In this document: positions 26,633 through 39,342 of the stretch, one piece after another
How the letters are laid out: the number at the start of each line of letters is the position of its first letter
How positions within the stretch are numbered: position 1 is the stretch's first letter
Source of the DNA: Apostichopus japonicus
Taxonomy: Eukaryota > Echinodermata > Holothuroidea > Aspidochirotida > Stichopodidae
Direction: 5' to 3'
Length of the DNA: 64,000 nt
Assembly: GCF_037975245.1 (NCBI RefSeq)
Contig: NC_092562.1
Location: 22,807,554-22,871,553, forward strand
Position numbers and translations under genes: made by a program
Notes under the pieces: model-generated
The model's database searches: none
Told to the model about the DNA's origin: nothing
Seen by the model: the letters and a program-made list of their open reading frames with translations, nothing else

Positions 26633-29600
26633 ATGGAGCATCAATACGGAATTGTAGTTTCTAATCGTTTCCTTATTGGTTGCGACGATATTGGAGATCC
26701 AGAGGATTTTATAAATGAAACCCAAAAGGAGAAGGTGAAACCTGCAACCCAGGTGAAGGCCAAGAAACAGGACTCGCAACCCAAAAAACAAGAGCCTGAC
26801 TCAAAATCCAGAAAGGAAGGTTCGTCTAGGCACACATGCATGTGAAGGGATTTATTGGATCAGGTTTTGTTCCTCTCATTTTGGATACTGGGCTATAATT
26901 TCTTATAAATCAATGGTTTGAACAAACATCGCGCACGTGGGCCGAGAACAACATTCCAAGCCTAAGTTAGGTCTAATGTTAGGCCTAAATGTTGTGATAC
27001 AAAGTTACCATGTTGCTACTAGGCTGTTAAATATGAAAGAGCTACAGTTTTTCTCACCCTCGCTTCCCATAGTTAATCAAGCAAACATGTTAAGCAATTG
27101 TCTACGGCCCTCGTCTAGGGCTACCTTGCATTTGTTAGGCTAGGCCTACCGTGGTGAAAGTTGCGTTACAATACAATTTGGGGTACCCGACGAAACTTAC
27201 TATTAATAATAATTTACCCAAAGTTATCTAGCCTAGTACTAGGTTTAGCCTAGGCATATATAGTAGAAATTTTGAATAAGTAAGACAGCCTAGACCAGTC
27301 TAGAAACCAGTAGGAGGATGTAACATTCTCTCCTGCCATGTCTCTCTCCCCCCCCCCCCCCCTCATAAAAAGGCAGTGTACTAGGAAACACACATCCTTA
27401 GTAAACCATTTCTAGGACAGATGGTTATAGCTAATGCAGAGTTAGTCTTATGAAATGCTTGAAAAGTGATACTAGGTCAGTTATCATCTCCTTCGTGTTC
27501 AAGTTTACATAATAATATCTTATGGGACAAAATATATTATGTACAGCCACCACTTCATTGGTCATTACTTATATGAGTGTTTTGTTTGCATCTTGCTTTA
27601 TTCAGATGTCAAGGATTCCAAAACAGATTCCAGAAGAGGGGGAAGAGGCAGAGGAAATAATGCAGACAACCGGCCTCCAAGGAAACCCAGAGATGGTAAC
27701 AGAAGACAAGAGTACACTGAAAGTGTAGAAAATCAGGAAAACCAAGCTCCATCTGAGCTCCAAAATGACAGGAATGACAGGCCGCCACGTAGCAGCAGGC
27801 CACCGAGGGACAGGGATGGAGACCGAGCCCCGAGGACATTCGGTGACCGGTACGGTGAAAGACCCCGTGATGGTGACACTGGAGACAGACCCCAGAGAGG
27901 AAGAGGCGGTAGAGGACGTGGTGGTGGCCGGGGACGTGGTGGAGGACGAGACTTCAGAGGGAAGCGAGAATTTGACAGGCACAGTGGGAATGACAAAAGG
28001 TGAGGGCATTTTCAGTGAAAACTTTATTCAGTATTTCATCGCTAAATGCTATGCAAAATGCGCAGATTGCTATACAGTGCAAAGATCCATAGTAGATTTT
28101 TATATTCAGAACCATAGTAGTTTATGAGAGATAACGTTCATAGCCTTCGAAACTGCTCTGCAAACTTTTTGCACAAAAATATTCCACTTTGTTACGAAAT
28201 GACTTTCCATCAACTTGAAACTGTGCAAACAATTTGAATGCAAACATCTCAATTTGTCAATACCTAACCCTGATGGTAGTAAATGTATTGTTTGTTCGGG
28301 AGAAATGTTTTGTCTACATTCAACACCTGAAAATTAGACAGTTTGACTGGAGTTACACAAAACATTGCAGTGGGTCTCCTTGTCTTCTTATCCTTGGAAT
28401 GGGATACATTTGGAAGGTTTGTGTAGCTATCAATGTTACTTACTTATGTACGTTGTCTACAGAGAAGGTAATTTTTTTTTGAAAAATCATGTAAAAGCGC
28501 TCATTGTAGACTTTACTGCGTTTGCAGATGCATGGACATGTCTGCTTATACAGAGAGTTAAAAGCTTGCCCATTAGAAGACGTTAACAGAGCCGGACGGA
28601 GAAGTTGATGCTGCTGCTGCCCACATGAGCAAGTACTTTTGACAAGCGTCATCATTTTGGTTTTTCTCTTCAGCAGCTCATTCAAGCCCCAAGACAAGCG
28701 AGAGGGTGGAGGAACTCACAACTGGGGCAACTTCAAGGATGATGTAAAGTAAGTTATGGAGAGAAGAGTACCAGCTGTAGGCTGAAGTGAGAGGTTATAA
28801 TAGAGTGTCACTTTCACGAATGAGTCTTCACTTTTTGTCAGACCTCAAAGTGTTCCATTGATTGATGTTATACATTCTAATAAGTCTCTCCTCGTAGCGA
28901 AGCTGTATCTATGGGTGTACCAGTATAGTTGGCCGTAGAGCTCGTCGTCATGGAAACCTAACTTACTGTACTCATGCTAAGTCTTGTACTCATACACATC
29001 TTCTTATACTCATACTGTCATTTTCATGTATCTGCAGCATCGTTCTGATCAATCGGACCAGTGCAGCATTAAACTAGTCATTCAACCTTTGGCAGGCAGA
29101 ACTCTGAATACACTGTTATAGACTGGTCCGCAAAACTCTGGTCAAGTTGGGTTTTGACCTGCATAGTTTTGATTACATGGTCACCAATCGTTGCATTTGC
29201 TCTGGGTGTAGGCTTTGACCAGCTGTTCACCAGATACTTGGCCTTGACTTGGGTTCCACATTCCCGTCCTGCATAACTCTAATGTTTTCCAGTGAGTGTA
29301 CAAGACCAGCAGATATGTGGTGCTTGGATAGGCTGCACTGACTGTAATAGGTTCAGTGGTCATTAGTTGTGGTTCAAATGTTATTAATCTAAAACACCAT
29401 AATGAAAGAAAGTTGTTTCTTCTGCACTTGTTATGTCATGAATAGTACGTCTCAGAATGGTAAAATTTATCTGAAACTTTTTCACACTGTAGGGAAGCAG
29501 ATAGCACCAATGCAGTTGAAACATTTACCACAGAGGAGTGGGATGCAGGAGAAGCCAAGGAGGTGAAGGCTGTTCCGTGAGTACAAATTTTGTCTCTCTG

Positions 29601-31357
29601 ATTACTTTACCGGACGACTGGGTGATGCCTCTCTGTAGATGGATTGAATTTGAGGTCAAGTGTCATGTCAGGGTCACTTTGGGTTGGTCTTCTGACAGTT
29701 ATGTAGAATGTCTGTACAGAAATTCATGAATGTTGGGTCATGTAAAGGTATTGCTGAAAAGTGGGTAATTGTAAGCATTCTAGTATGGAGAGCCAAGATC
29801 ACCTATGAGGACACAAAATACTTCTCAATTCACAGAGATGAATGGATATTCACTCGCAGCTAGTCACAATTTTCCTTAAGTAGTTGGTGATTATTGAGGT
29901 TGTTATGTATTTTGCTTGATATCTGGCGGGCAACAAAACATGGCGAACATATTTTAACAGTCGAAGAGAGTCTCACAGAACAGAAGACGGTGAAATCAAA
30001 CTTGTTCGTGGACAGAGATGGAAATGTCATATTTTGTCTTCACAGATCGTACCCTTCGAGGCCAGCTGAGGGGGAACGATATTTTTCATTTTAAAATGTT
30101 ACGTCATTTGTAACCTTGATTTGATTTTGTGACTGCAGGGACAAGAAGGAGGAAGGAGGAGAGGAGACTGCGACGAAAGAGGAAGAGAAAGTCGAAGAGG
30201 AAGGTGAGAAGGAGCCAGAGGTACAAGAGATGACCCTGGACGAATACAAGGCCCTCCAGGCCACCTCCAGACGCAAACAGGACTTCAACTTGAGGCGACC
30301 AGGCGAAGGAGAGGACAACGCCCAATGGAAGAAGACCTACGTTCTGAAGAAGACGGCTGCACAGATGGATGAAGAAGACAGAGAGGATGTAAGTACTTTA
30401 CAAATAGCAGGAGGAGAGGAGGAGGAGGACACTATGAAATGTGGAGTAAATGAGGGAAGCATTTTGGTGGGGTTTGGATGCTAACGTTATTTACCGCATT
30501 TGAACCTCCCTCCTGCCTGGTTCACAATTCTCCCTCTATGTACTTCTATCACCCCAGCTGCCACAGGACGTACATTTGCTAGTTCCGTACTATGTGAAAG
30601 CATTGTGGGCTGTATGTTAGTCTGTGAGATGGGAGTATTAGACAATCTGACAACTGAAAATGATTTTAAGTGTCAAGATTTTAACCTCTTGATTCAGCAT
30701 TATAACACAAATTAAGGAGCTAATGCACACTCTTAGACCTTAGAAAATATAGATCTGAAAATGAGTGCAAGCATTTCGTGTAAATTGTCTGACAACCGTT
30801 TCATGTTTATATTTATGTCGGGTCAGAGGTCAGGGAATAAATTTATGGCATTGCAAAATGCTACACAAGATAGTCAAATTGCTATACAAGTTCAAAGATG
30901 TATAGCAGTTTTGCACACAGGAACCATAATATATTATATGAGACAAAACGTCAACATTTGAATACTTCAGAAAAACAAGGCGCAGAACCCCTAGCTTGGT
31001 AGACGATGTTGCTGCTCGTCATTTGAATAGCATCTTAGGCACTGGTTATGATATTAACTGCTCTGCTTATTTCTTTGACAACAGGAGCATGGTCTTCGTG
31101 AGAAACCTAAATCCAAGGACCAGTTAGACATCAAGTTTAACTTTTACGACCAGCCATCACGCGGAGGTAGAGGAGGCCGGCGTGGCATAGGCGGCCGTGG
31201 AGGTCCAGGTGGGAGAGGCAGAGGACGTGGTAGTGGTGGTGGAGGAGGTGGTGGAGGAGGAGGAGGGGGCCGAGGAGGTGGTGGCGGGCGTTCCAGAGCA
31301 GATGAAGCCCACCTGTCTTTAGGCGATGACAAAGAATTTCCGTCTCTAGGGAATTAG
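26633..31357 (+). CDS. HABP4: HABP4/SERBP1 family RGG-motif mRNA/ribosome-binding protein
   Basis: Six coding exons join in phase: 26633-26819, 27606-27999, 28674-28748, 29493-29576, 30139-30388 and 31085-31357, giving about 420 aa (human HABP4 and SERBP1 are about 410). The N-terminus MEHQYGIVVSNRFLIG matches the conserved VxNRF start of the family. Exon 2 encodes an Arg/Gly/Asp-rich stretch with RGG repeats ending in DFRGKREFDRHSG. Exon 3 has the HNWG motif. Exon 5 carries EMTLDEYKAL and FNLRRPGEGEDNAQWKK, the hyaluronan/mRNA-binding family core. Exon 6 encodes a long Gly-rich RGG tail ending DKEFPSLGN. The family binds mRNA and idle ribosomes, in cytoplasm and nucleus. Exon 1 uses a weak donor (GTTCGT). 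One gene probably represents both vertebrate paralogues. The symbol follows its ZNF367 neighbour. Confidence 0.95.
28046..28170 (+). repeat. Dispersed hairpin repeat, copy B (HABP4 intron 2)
   Basis: Shared words with copies A and C are GCTATGCAAAATG, AGATTGCTATACA, GTGCAAAGAT, CATAGTAGTTTATGAGAGA and CCTTCGAAACTGCTC. The hairpin GCTATACA...CATAG is partly decayed. Confidence 0.65.
30845..30975 (+). repeat. Dispersed hairpin repeat, copy C (HABP4 intron 5)
   Basis: It contains CAAATTGCTATACAAG, then GCTATACA paired perfectly with TGTATAGC around a 10-nt loop, then GTTTTGCACA and ATGAGACAAAACGTCAAC. It aligns with copies A and B over about 120 bp. Confidence 0.65.
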
Positions 31358-31379
31358 TAGTACTTCCGTTGCACGTCTT

Positions 31380-31410
31380 AGCATCATTATCATCATCATC
31401 ATCATCATGA
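31380..31410. repeat. CAT triplet run in HABP4 3' UTR
   Basis: About eight ATC triplets follow the HABP4 stop codon by some 25 bp, in the 3' untranslated region. Confidence 0.8.
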
Positions 31411-32160
31411 ATTCAGCGCTTCACGAAAGAAGAATTTTTTTAGAAGTAAATAAAAAAGTACTGTCACAAGTTTATACCCGTGGACACCGACCTATTTGCA
31501 ATTTTTTAAGGATGATGGATTTTTCAATCAGTCAAATCCGAGAATAAAAAAAATGAAGTGGCAAATCCATGACTTGGGCAGATTGTTCTATAGAAAGGTA
31601 TAGGACATGATGTCAGGAGAAATTGATGGCTTTTTTCATTCCTCTGCAAGTGTTTGGAGATGGGAAGTTCATCTGAAGAGTTGTGTTTTTTTCTTTTCAT
31701 CCAGGACGGATTTTTTTTTGCTTTCGATGGTCTGTCGGTAACATGGGCGCATGGAGAGAAAAAGTTTCATCAAACTGATGAAAAATAACGAAAAGGTTTT
31801 GTACATTTTCAAACTGCAACCATGTAGCTTGGCAATTTTGTTTTCATGAAATCCAGTTCTGATTTTTGTGTGTATCTTGTATTGAGTTCGGGTGTATTTA
31901 GTGCTGACAAATCTGTTGCTATGGTGATATAGCTATGATGCCGTTGCTCTGTTCTGTATGTAAGGTGAGATGGAGGAAGGTCGTCTTTTATTTTCTGTAT
32001 TATTCTCTGTTCCTCCACTTGATATTGGTAATGACAGTTCCTGTCGGTCTTTCGACGAGCCTTGACAAAAAGATTCTGGGTCGGCCATTGACAGCATCCG
32101 AAAGAGTTGGATGGCTAATGTAACTTGACCTCCAGAAGCATCTACTAGTTTCAATGAGTC

Positions 32161-32166
32161 AATAAA
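32161..32166 (+). terminator. Candidate polyadenylation signal of HABP4
   Basis: AATAAA lies about 800 bp after the HABP4 stop codon, giving a 3' UTR of ordinary length. It is the first canonical signal that fits well. The cleavage site cannot be confirmed from sequence alone. Confidence 0.5.
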
Positions 32167-32989
32167 CCTGTTTACATAAAAAGTTTAAAAACAACCAAAG
32201 GTTTGCCATGTTCTAAGTGTGTATACTCCATTCACATGAGGGACAACCAGTGTATTTAGGCTGTTCCCAGTTACGTACTGCTAAAAGAAATGGGCTTGTT
32301 TTATTGTGTGGGAGCTGATTATAAATTAATCACCCCCAAGTAATCTTGCTGATTCTATGCATTTATTTTCACTTTGTAATATTTGAAAAGGTTGTTTCCG
32401 AAGGAAAACAGGCTGTTGGTATGAGGTGACAATTGCTTTGATGTCCATTGATTCCTGATCAAACTAATGTTTAGAAACAGCCACTAGTTCCACCTGCATC
32501 TCCATTGAATAATTGATATCGAATTATATGAAAGGATGTGACATTTGAATCCTAGGAATATCTGCAACATGGGTGGATTGGTACGAAGTTTCTCAAGTTG
32601 ATTTCTTGTTCAGAATCACAGATTTTGACCTGCAAATCAGTTAACTCTATAATGTAGGTAGAAAACTGAACAGCGGGAGGGGAGGAGTGGGGGAGGGAGA
32701 CATGTTTGTTCGGTTGTCATATTGAAGTAGCCCTCTTCTAAAAGAGATAAAAGTAGAACTGGCAATTGGTTTTTATCATACAAAATATTCAGTAAATGAT
32801 AAAGGTTGATTGAACAATTTAACCCAATGTTGAGAGGATTCTGGTGTGTCCTGTCAAATATCTTGTTTAATACAGAGCATGTAGAAAGAAAGCTCTTGGT
32901 CAAACTCCTGACTTCTTTGTGAAGTTTTCAGACATTAAATTCTTGAAAATTGCAAATTATTTGAAGTGTCTAGAGAGACAAGTCCCCCA

Positions 32990-33275
32990 CTGTCCAGGTG
33001 AACCAGTCTCCGTCTGACTAGAGAAACCCATCTCCTTCTGACTAGAGGAACCAGTCTTCCACTAATTTGGGGAACTAGTTTCTCTCAGACTAGAGGAACT
33101 AGTCTCTCCTTCTGACTAGGGGAGCCACTCTCCCTTTGACTAGTGGAATCAGTCTCCTTTGACTAGTGGAATCAGTCTCCCTTTGACTAGTGGAATCAGT
33201 CTCCCTTTGACTAGTGGAATCAGTCTCCCTTTGACTAGAGAAACTAGTCTCTCTCTTGCTAGGGAATCAGCCTCC
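32990..33275. repeat. ACTAG-rich minisatellite, about 24-28 bp unit
   Basis: The core TTTGACTAGTGGAATCAGTC is repeated four times almost perfectly at 33133-33232. More diverged units (TCTGACTAGAGGAACCAGTC) lie on both sides. Homogeneous in the centre and diverged at the edges, it looks like recent central expansion. Confidence 0.85.
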
Positions 33276-34486
33276 TTGCACATGTAGTTTGTACTCCTTT
33301 TGCAAAGCACTCATAATATACATTTGATGTGACATCGTCATAATCATACAGTGGGTCTCTATGTTAGGAGACTGGGGTTGAGAGTGGACTTTTCATTTTA
33401 AAGAAGTACCAGTCTCCCCCTGACTAACAATTAGGCTGCCAAATTTGTAAGAGAAAAGCAACTAATGATTCGAAGGAGAGGAAGTGTTATAATATATCAA
33501 TTTCTTCTGGTTGTCTGTCTTCGCTTGTACTCGTTACACATGATCAATTCCTTTTGAGCTTATTCGTTTTCTGCATTACATGCAGAATGTTTGGGTGAAT
33601 GACATTTTTTTTTTTCATCTTCTGTTTCTGATGCATATGTAGTTATAACTGCCAAGCAGTCATAGACTTTCAGATATAATTAAAATGGTATGGACTAATA
33701 ATATTGTACTGTCAATTTTGCTAAGATACTTGGCTTTGAAGGGTTATCGGAAAGGTTCTCCAAAGGGAGAAGTAAAATCACCAATTCTTGTTGAGTTTTG
33801 GTTTGCAGAGTTTGTACAAGGTGCCTCAGAAGAGCCAAAGGGCCTGACTTTTTTGGCTCGTAACCATAGATCATATCTGGTACCGTCTCTTTAGACAGTC
33901 CTGATGCTGCCCTCGACAAACATCCTCGGTTGCTTTGGCATTTTGAGTGAACCTGATCCAGGAAATATCATGGGTTTTGACAAATCAGCTATCACATTTA
34001 AGTGACTGTTCATAAATGGGTACAAAAACCACACCTTCAAAACCACCAAATCCACTCAGATAGCTTGAAGTTTGTCAATTCAAGAAATATGAACCCAAGG
34101 ATCCATCAATTCAGTTACATCACTGTGAGTGTCATCAGTTTGAAAATGGGTTTTTTTCTGCATTATATACGATACTTTATCAATCATACCATACCTGTTC
34201 GTTGTAAACATGAGAAATATTCTGTTATTACCAACATTTGTATTTTTGTATGTCATCCTGGTAGTGACAATAAGTTCATTGAACCATTGTATTGTGTGTA
34301 CAACACATGGAGTTTGTAATTTGCTTTTGTTGTTTTAAACTTCCAGTCTCTTGTTTTCAAATTTCTAGTGATGGCTGATCCAGGGAACACTTTTTTTTTA
34401 TGAAAAAAAAATTGGTTGAAAACAACTTGAGGTTTGTGAATTTTGTGAAACAAATTCCTGAAGTATCTTTTGTTTTGTGTACAAAA

Positions 34487-34546
34487 GATTTGCTATGCAC
34501 CTTTGCATTTGTGTAGCAACCGGGCTATTTTTGCATAGCATTTTTT
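34487..34546 (-). repeat. Dispersed hairpin repeat, copy D (fragment)
   Basis: On the minus strand it reads AATGCTATGCAAAAATAGCC, followed by TTGCTACACAAATGCAAAGG and TGCATAGC. This is the same order of words as copies A-C, but only about 60 bp remain. Confidence 0.55.
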
Positions 34547-36922
34547 CCCATACTTGAAAAAAATTAAAATATAAACTATTCCGTGTGATCTCTCGAAAAA
34601 GTCGTCACTGTTAAATTTTATCAAAGTTTGGCAATCTGAACAAATAAGGAAAAGAAGAATTGAGTAATGATTAAATGTAAATGCATTGTATTGTTCAAAG
34701 ACTTGGGCACAAATTAAATCCTAAAGATTTTATACTGAATGCAAGGCCAGTCACAACAAGAGTAAGATTATCGAGGATTAGGAATTTCAACACAATTCCA
34801 ATTCACAAGTTAAAGGCTTTGAAGAAATTCTAGAAAAATCGAGAGTATCAGCTGCTGCAACATTGTGTATGAGCCTAAGCTGTTGTCAAATGGGCTGGCA
34901 ATTTTTGTAAAGGTCTTTGTTCATCAGCCCCTTGGTTAGTTGAATATTTGAATGGCATAGTGTGATCAGCAAACTTGGAAAGGTGATGACATTTGTTATT
35001 CAAACATCTGCTAATTGATGGTTATCATCTTGTAACCTTGTACTTTTGAGTAAGAATACAGATTTTTCCAAACCACTTGCATGGCATTCAATGTAAGACT
35101 AGCTAGAGTCAACTGTGTTAACTGTACAAGTAGCAAGGAAAAGATAGCGAAGATTTTGATTGAGCGCAATTGAAGCTGTTGTTTGAACAAGTGGTTACAC
35201 TTGACTTTTATAAAAACAATGCCAGTATGTCCTCGCCCCGAGGTAAAAACAAATATGTCAAAAGACAATGTGTGACAATGTAAAAAAGATTTGCATTACC
35301 ACGGTAATAGTTGACTGTTAAATAAATCTTTTAATTGGTACTAATATAACCTGTGTATCTGACAATACTTTTGAATTTCATTTTGTTGCTGTGGAGAAAG
35401 TCACACTTTCGAGCTCGATTTCAAGAATGCAACGACTTCTGTAACATAACTAATTCTGACTTATTCTGCATGTTAGGATGAAGGCTCCTATGTATAGTTG
35501 TACAGGGGAGATGCTAATATATACACATTCTGGTGGAAATGAAGCTATGGTTTACTGCATATGACATTTTGTGGTTTACTTGGTAGTAGCCCAGGTTCAT
35601 AGAAGAACACATACCAGCAGTTTGCATGTAGTGAGGTTGCCTTTTCACTAAAACTCTCTCGTCATTTGAAGAGTGACCTCAAAATACAAAGAACCTTGAA
35701 CATTTGGTGGTAATATTCATCTGGTGGTGTTTATTTTGTGATCTGCAAGTATTTGTGATTTTGCAATAAAAGATAAGATTCTCTTGGTGAAAGGTATTAA
35801 AAGCCTAATACTCAAAATACTTGCATTCATGATTGACAAGTTTCCCTAGATGTTTGCATGTTTAGTAATATACAAAACTCACTTTTTAATACAAATTTCT
35901 GGATAAATGAGAAATAACTGAGCCTTCATAGATAATAATAGCCTTCAAGTCTATGTATATCAATTTGTCTGACGAAAATTACAAAACAGAAACAGTGCAG
36001 TAAAGTTCTTTCTTTATTTCTTTGTCCTTTTTTAAGTCAATAACAGAAAACTATTTGCAAAATTTAAAACATTCTGGTTCAAGTCAACATCATCTCCAAC
36101 TACTGACCAGTTATTTACACAAAGGAATAGTAATCATAAGGACACTGGTTGTACCCAAGAATTACTTGACTCTTAAATCATTTTTATCTCGGTTATGGAC
36201 CCAGTTATGTTTGATATGATCACTCTGACAGAAAGCTGTTTGACATTGCCCCCCTGTGCTTTTCTGATAATATTGGCAGTAAATGGGTTGGTTCCAAGCT
36301 GGATAGGTTGTGACAATTTTGATCAGTAGAGGTCTATACAACAGTATAACATTTGGGACCGCAGTACTGTCATATGGCAGCAGCAGCTGTATTTTGCATT
36401 GAACTTACCTCCTATCTGATATTAACCATACTACTCAAGACATTAAACGGATTGAGGTCCCCGAACACAGTCTGTATTAATCCACTAAAATTGCACCAGG
36501 AATGTCCAAGCTAAACCATCACTTTTTAAATTGCAGGAACAAAGGAAACTTCATTGGATTGTATGAAATCTGTTTTATTGATTCACTAATTAAATGATCA
36601 AAACCACATAGATCCCTTCAAGTTGAATCCAGGGTATTTCATACCCTTGGGATGTGTAAGTATTTTTGGGCTAGATCAGAATGTTAATTCAGCAAATTTC
36701 CTATCGGAGCTAAGAGCATGCTTTAATTTGGACTTGTCTTCTCTGTTAGTAGATACTTTTGAAGAAAAGTCACCCAAGAAAGAACCTGTTCACAAACACC
36801 AAACTACTGATCCACTCTAAGGCAGAGCCCCCCCCCCCCCCCTTGCTTCGAGAGACTGACTGATTATCAGCAACATTTGCATCAAGACTCCCTTAGGAAG
36901 GGAACAGATACTACTTACTACA

Positions 36923-37305
36923 CAGGGGCGTCGGAAGCTATTTGGGATTGGTACGGCAGATCAGAATGTGGCCATCTATCATAATTATCGGGGGGGGGGG
37001 GACGTTTGGTAGGTCAAACTACGCTACGCACCACCATGGTTGGCACGTAGCTTAAAGGAGAAAATTTTGAAAAAATGCCTCCCAGATTGCAGGATATGGC
37101 ACTTCCCGAGCTTGAAAACAAGACCCCTGCCATGCCAGAGTAGTCACATTTAGCCTACTTGCCATCATCATTATTGAAAATTATTGAAAAATATACCTCC
37201 CAGATTATTTTTGCCATTTTTTTTTCTTAGTCCTACTTCTTTTTTTCTTTTTTTTGCGCCGTGGATATTGGTCCGGCTTTCGCCGGACCTGCTCCGAGGC
37301 CCCTG
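36923..37305. mobile_element. hAT-like MITE, about 383 bp
   Basis: The left end CAGGGGCGTCGGAAGC pairs imperfectly with the reverse complement of the right end (CAGGGGCCTCGGAGC). CTACACA occurs at 36918-36924, overlapping the left end, and at 37306-37312, so the exact boundary and duplication are ambiguous by one or two bases. The inner right part has an oligo-T tract and a CGGCTTTCGCCGG hairpin. There is no coding capacity. Confidence 0.55.
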
Positions 37306-38610
37306 CTACACATGATCTTAGCCTAAAGGTCGAGAAGCATTTGAAGTGAAATGGCAAGATGATAGAAAAGCTAAAACACAGTCTAGCCGCTGCACACATT
37401 AAAAATGTCACCCAAAGCCACCCTTTGCTAACTACCCTTAAAGGCATCGAAGACTCGCTCCAAACCGTGTGCCGCCCTCTGAAAAAGTTAACTTTCCATT
37501 GCGTGCAAGTGAAGTTTTTCTTGTTCCTACAAAATGCAGACAGTAATGAAACGTGTAATCTTTTATCTAGATCAGAGATGTCCATCGCTGCTTTGTACAC
37601 TGTGTTGTTGGTATTTACCGTAGCTGCATAGTGTCTAATTACCGATAGTAGCAAGCTGTGTGTGTATTTTCTGGGATTGATGGTGGTGACTAACACTTCT
37701 GTTACACCTCATTCGAAACTGGGTCAGATTACCGGCATCAGATGTTTCTTTGTGCACGAGTCTTCACTCCCTTTACCAAGACAATTTTTTACAGTGATTT
37801 CAGTGTATTACATTTCAACAATTTTTAAGAGCCCAATTATTAGCCCTGGAGACAAATTGAAGGGATCAGAGTAACTGGTGTGAAATAATGGTTAGGTTAG
37901 GTTTGGTTTTCCAACACAACAGCATTAATTTAACCTGAACACAGATATCCTCATGTAAAACATAATTCAGACTTAGATGTTCGACACCAGCTTCTGAAAT
38001 GACTTTTATTTCTTTCGGAATTAACAATGGCTTAAAAGAAAAGCATCACTTAGACAACATTTTTGATGTGAAACAAGACATTTCAGAGTTGTGGTAGAAT
38101 TAGTGTGTCCAGACATCCCATGATATAGACCAGACAGTTCTGCCAATTCATTGCATTGTCATGGAGACTGCTGCTCGGGAGCCTGGGAGAACATGGAATG
38201 ATGGAAGAGACTTGAGGAAATAATCGAGATATTGAGAAAACAGGTCTACTAGAGGGAAAATCTGTAGAGAACGGAAAGTGGCCAAGTGAAATAATTATCC
38301 ACAAGACCCAATCTTGGTTTTGACACCTGAGTGTGTTCTCCATTCTGAAGCCATGTCAGTGGCCACACTAGGTAGAACCTAGATTCATTTCATCTAAGGT
38401 TCTCCCAAGTTCTAAATTTCTCATCCAAACAATTTGTCAGTATTTGAGAATACATCCTTGCAGAAAATGACACAACAGCCCTATATAATATCTGCAAAGA
38501 AGCCTCTTGGTTTATATAGGTGTTTAAAAGTAACAACTGTTATGCAAGAATATCAGAGCACAACCAGATATCGGTAAACAATCTGCTTTCGAAAGCGTGC
38601 TAACAAAATT

Positions 38611-38940
38611 ATTCCACTATGCATCTGGGTCCCCTCACTGCTCTTTCAATATGTATACAAACAAGCTGGGTATCGCCGTGATGTATTTACATGGCTTGAC
38701 ACATCGTTTAAACAAATAAGCTGCCACAATTGCTAGTTCTTAAACTAATTGACTTAACTATTTTGTGCTATAAAACTTATTCCACTATGCATCTTGGTAC
38801 CCTGGGTCCCCTATCTGCTTCTGCAATAACAAGCTGGGTGTTGCTGTGATGTATTTACATGGCTTGACACATGGTTTAAATGAATAAGCTGCCACAATTC
38901 TTAGTTCTTAAACTAATTGACTAAACTGTTTTAGATTCTA
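38611..38940. repeat. 168-bp tandem duplication
   Basis: The segment starting ATTCCACTATGCATCT at 38611 is repeated at 38779. Shared blocks are GATGTATTTACATGGCTTG, GAATAAGCTGCCACAATT-like sequence and AGTTCTTAAACTAATTGACT. The copies differ by point changes and small indels. Confidence 0.85.
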
Positions 38941-39342
38941 GCAACAATGAACCATCAAGGACAGTACCAGAATATATTTTGCAAGACGATGACTTTCACA
39001 TGTCCGTTATTATGTTCATGTTCTCCAAAGATACATCTTTTGTTTCATCTCTTAAAAGAATTCCTCAACAACTTGACCCTCTAAAATCTCATCAATATAA
39101 CATTTTTCGATTATCAACATCCATTTTCGTCGCCACTTCCTACACAGCCTTTGGAATTTTTAACGAGTGGATCAGGAACGGCTCATGGAATGATGTTAAA
39201 TGGTACAGAAATGTCTTTCACTGGTTATGTCCGTCTTTCATGCACTAGGGAGCAGAATCTCTGCATCGTACCGCCCACATTTTAAACTGTGCTGATAACC
39301 TGTGACAGCTGTCACTCCTGGTCTTTGTGTCATCAGGTGAAA

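Larger units (their letters stand above)
32200..39342. other. Intergenic region between HABP4 and EIF2B2
   Basis: The genes on either side converge, and no further coding exon could be supported. The frames at 36623-36820, 37205-37696 and 38979-39248 have no recognisable domain. It contains a 24-bp minisatellite (32990-33275), a minus-strand copy of the dispersed hairpin repeat (34487-34546), a MITE (36923-37305) and a 168-bp tandem duplication (38611-38940). The EIF2B2 3' UTR lies at its right end. Confidence 0.6.

Noticed and set aside
27602-28009. Long antisense frames over HABP4 exon 2
   Set aside because: They are shadows of the GC-rich RGG-coding exon. The plus strand matches the protein family and the splice phases.
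31144-31332. Poly-proline frame on the minus strand
   Set aside because: It is antisense to the glycine-rich tail of HABP4.
37205-37696. 163-codon minus-strand frame
   Set aside because: It crosses the right part of a MITE and oligo-T tracts and has no family resemblance that I can see.
38979-39248. 89-codon plus-strand frame near the EIF2B2 3' end
   Set aside because: It has no recognised domain and is in the likely 3' UTR or intergenic region of a gene on the other strand. Kept out for lack of evidence.
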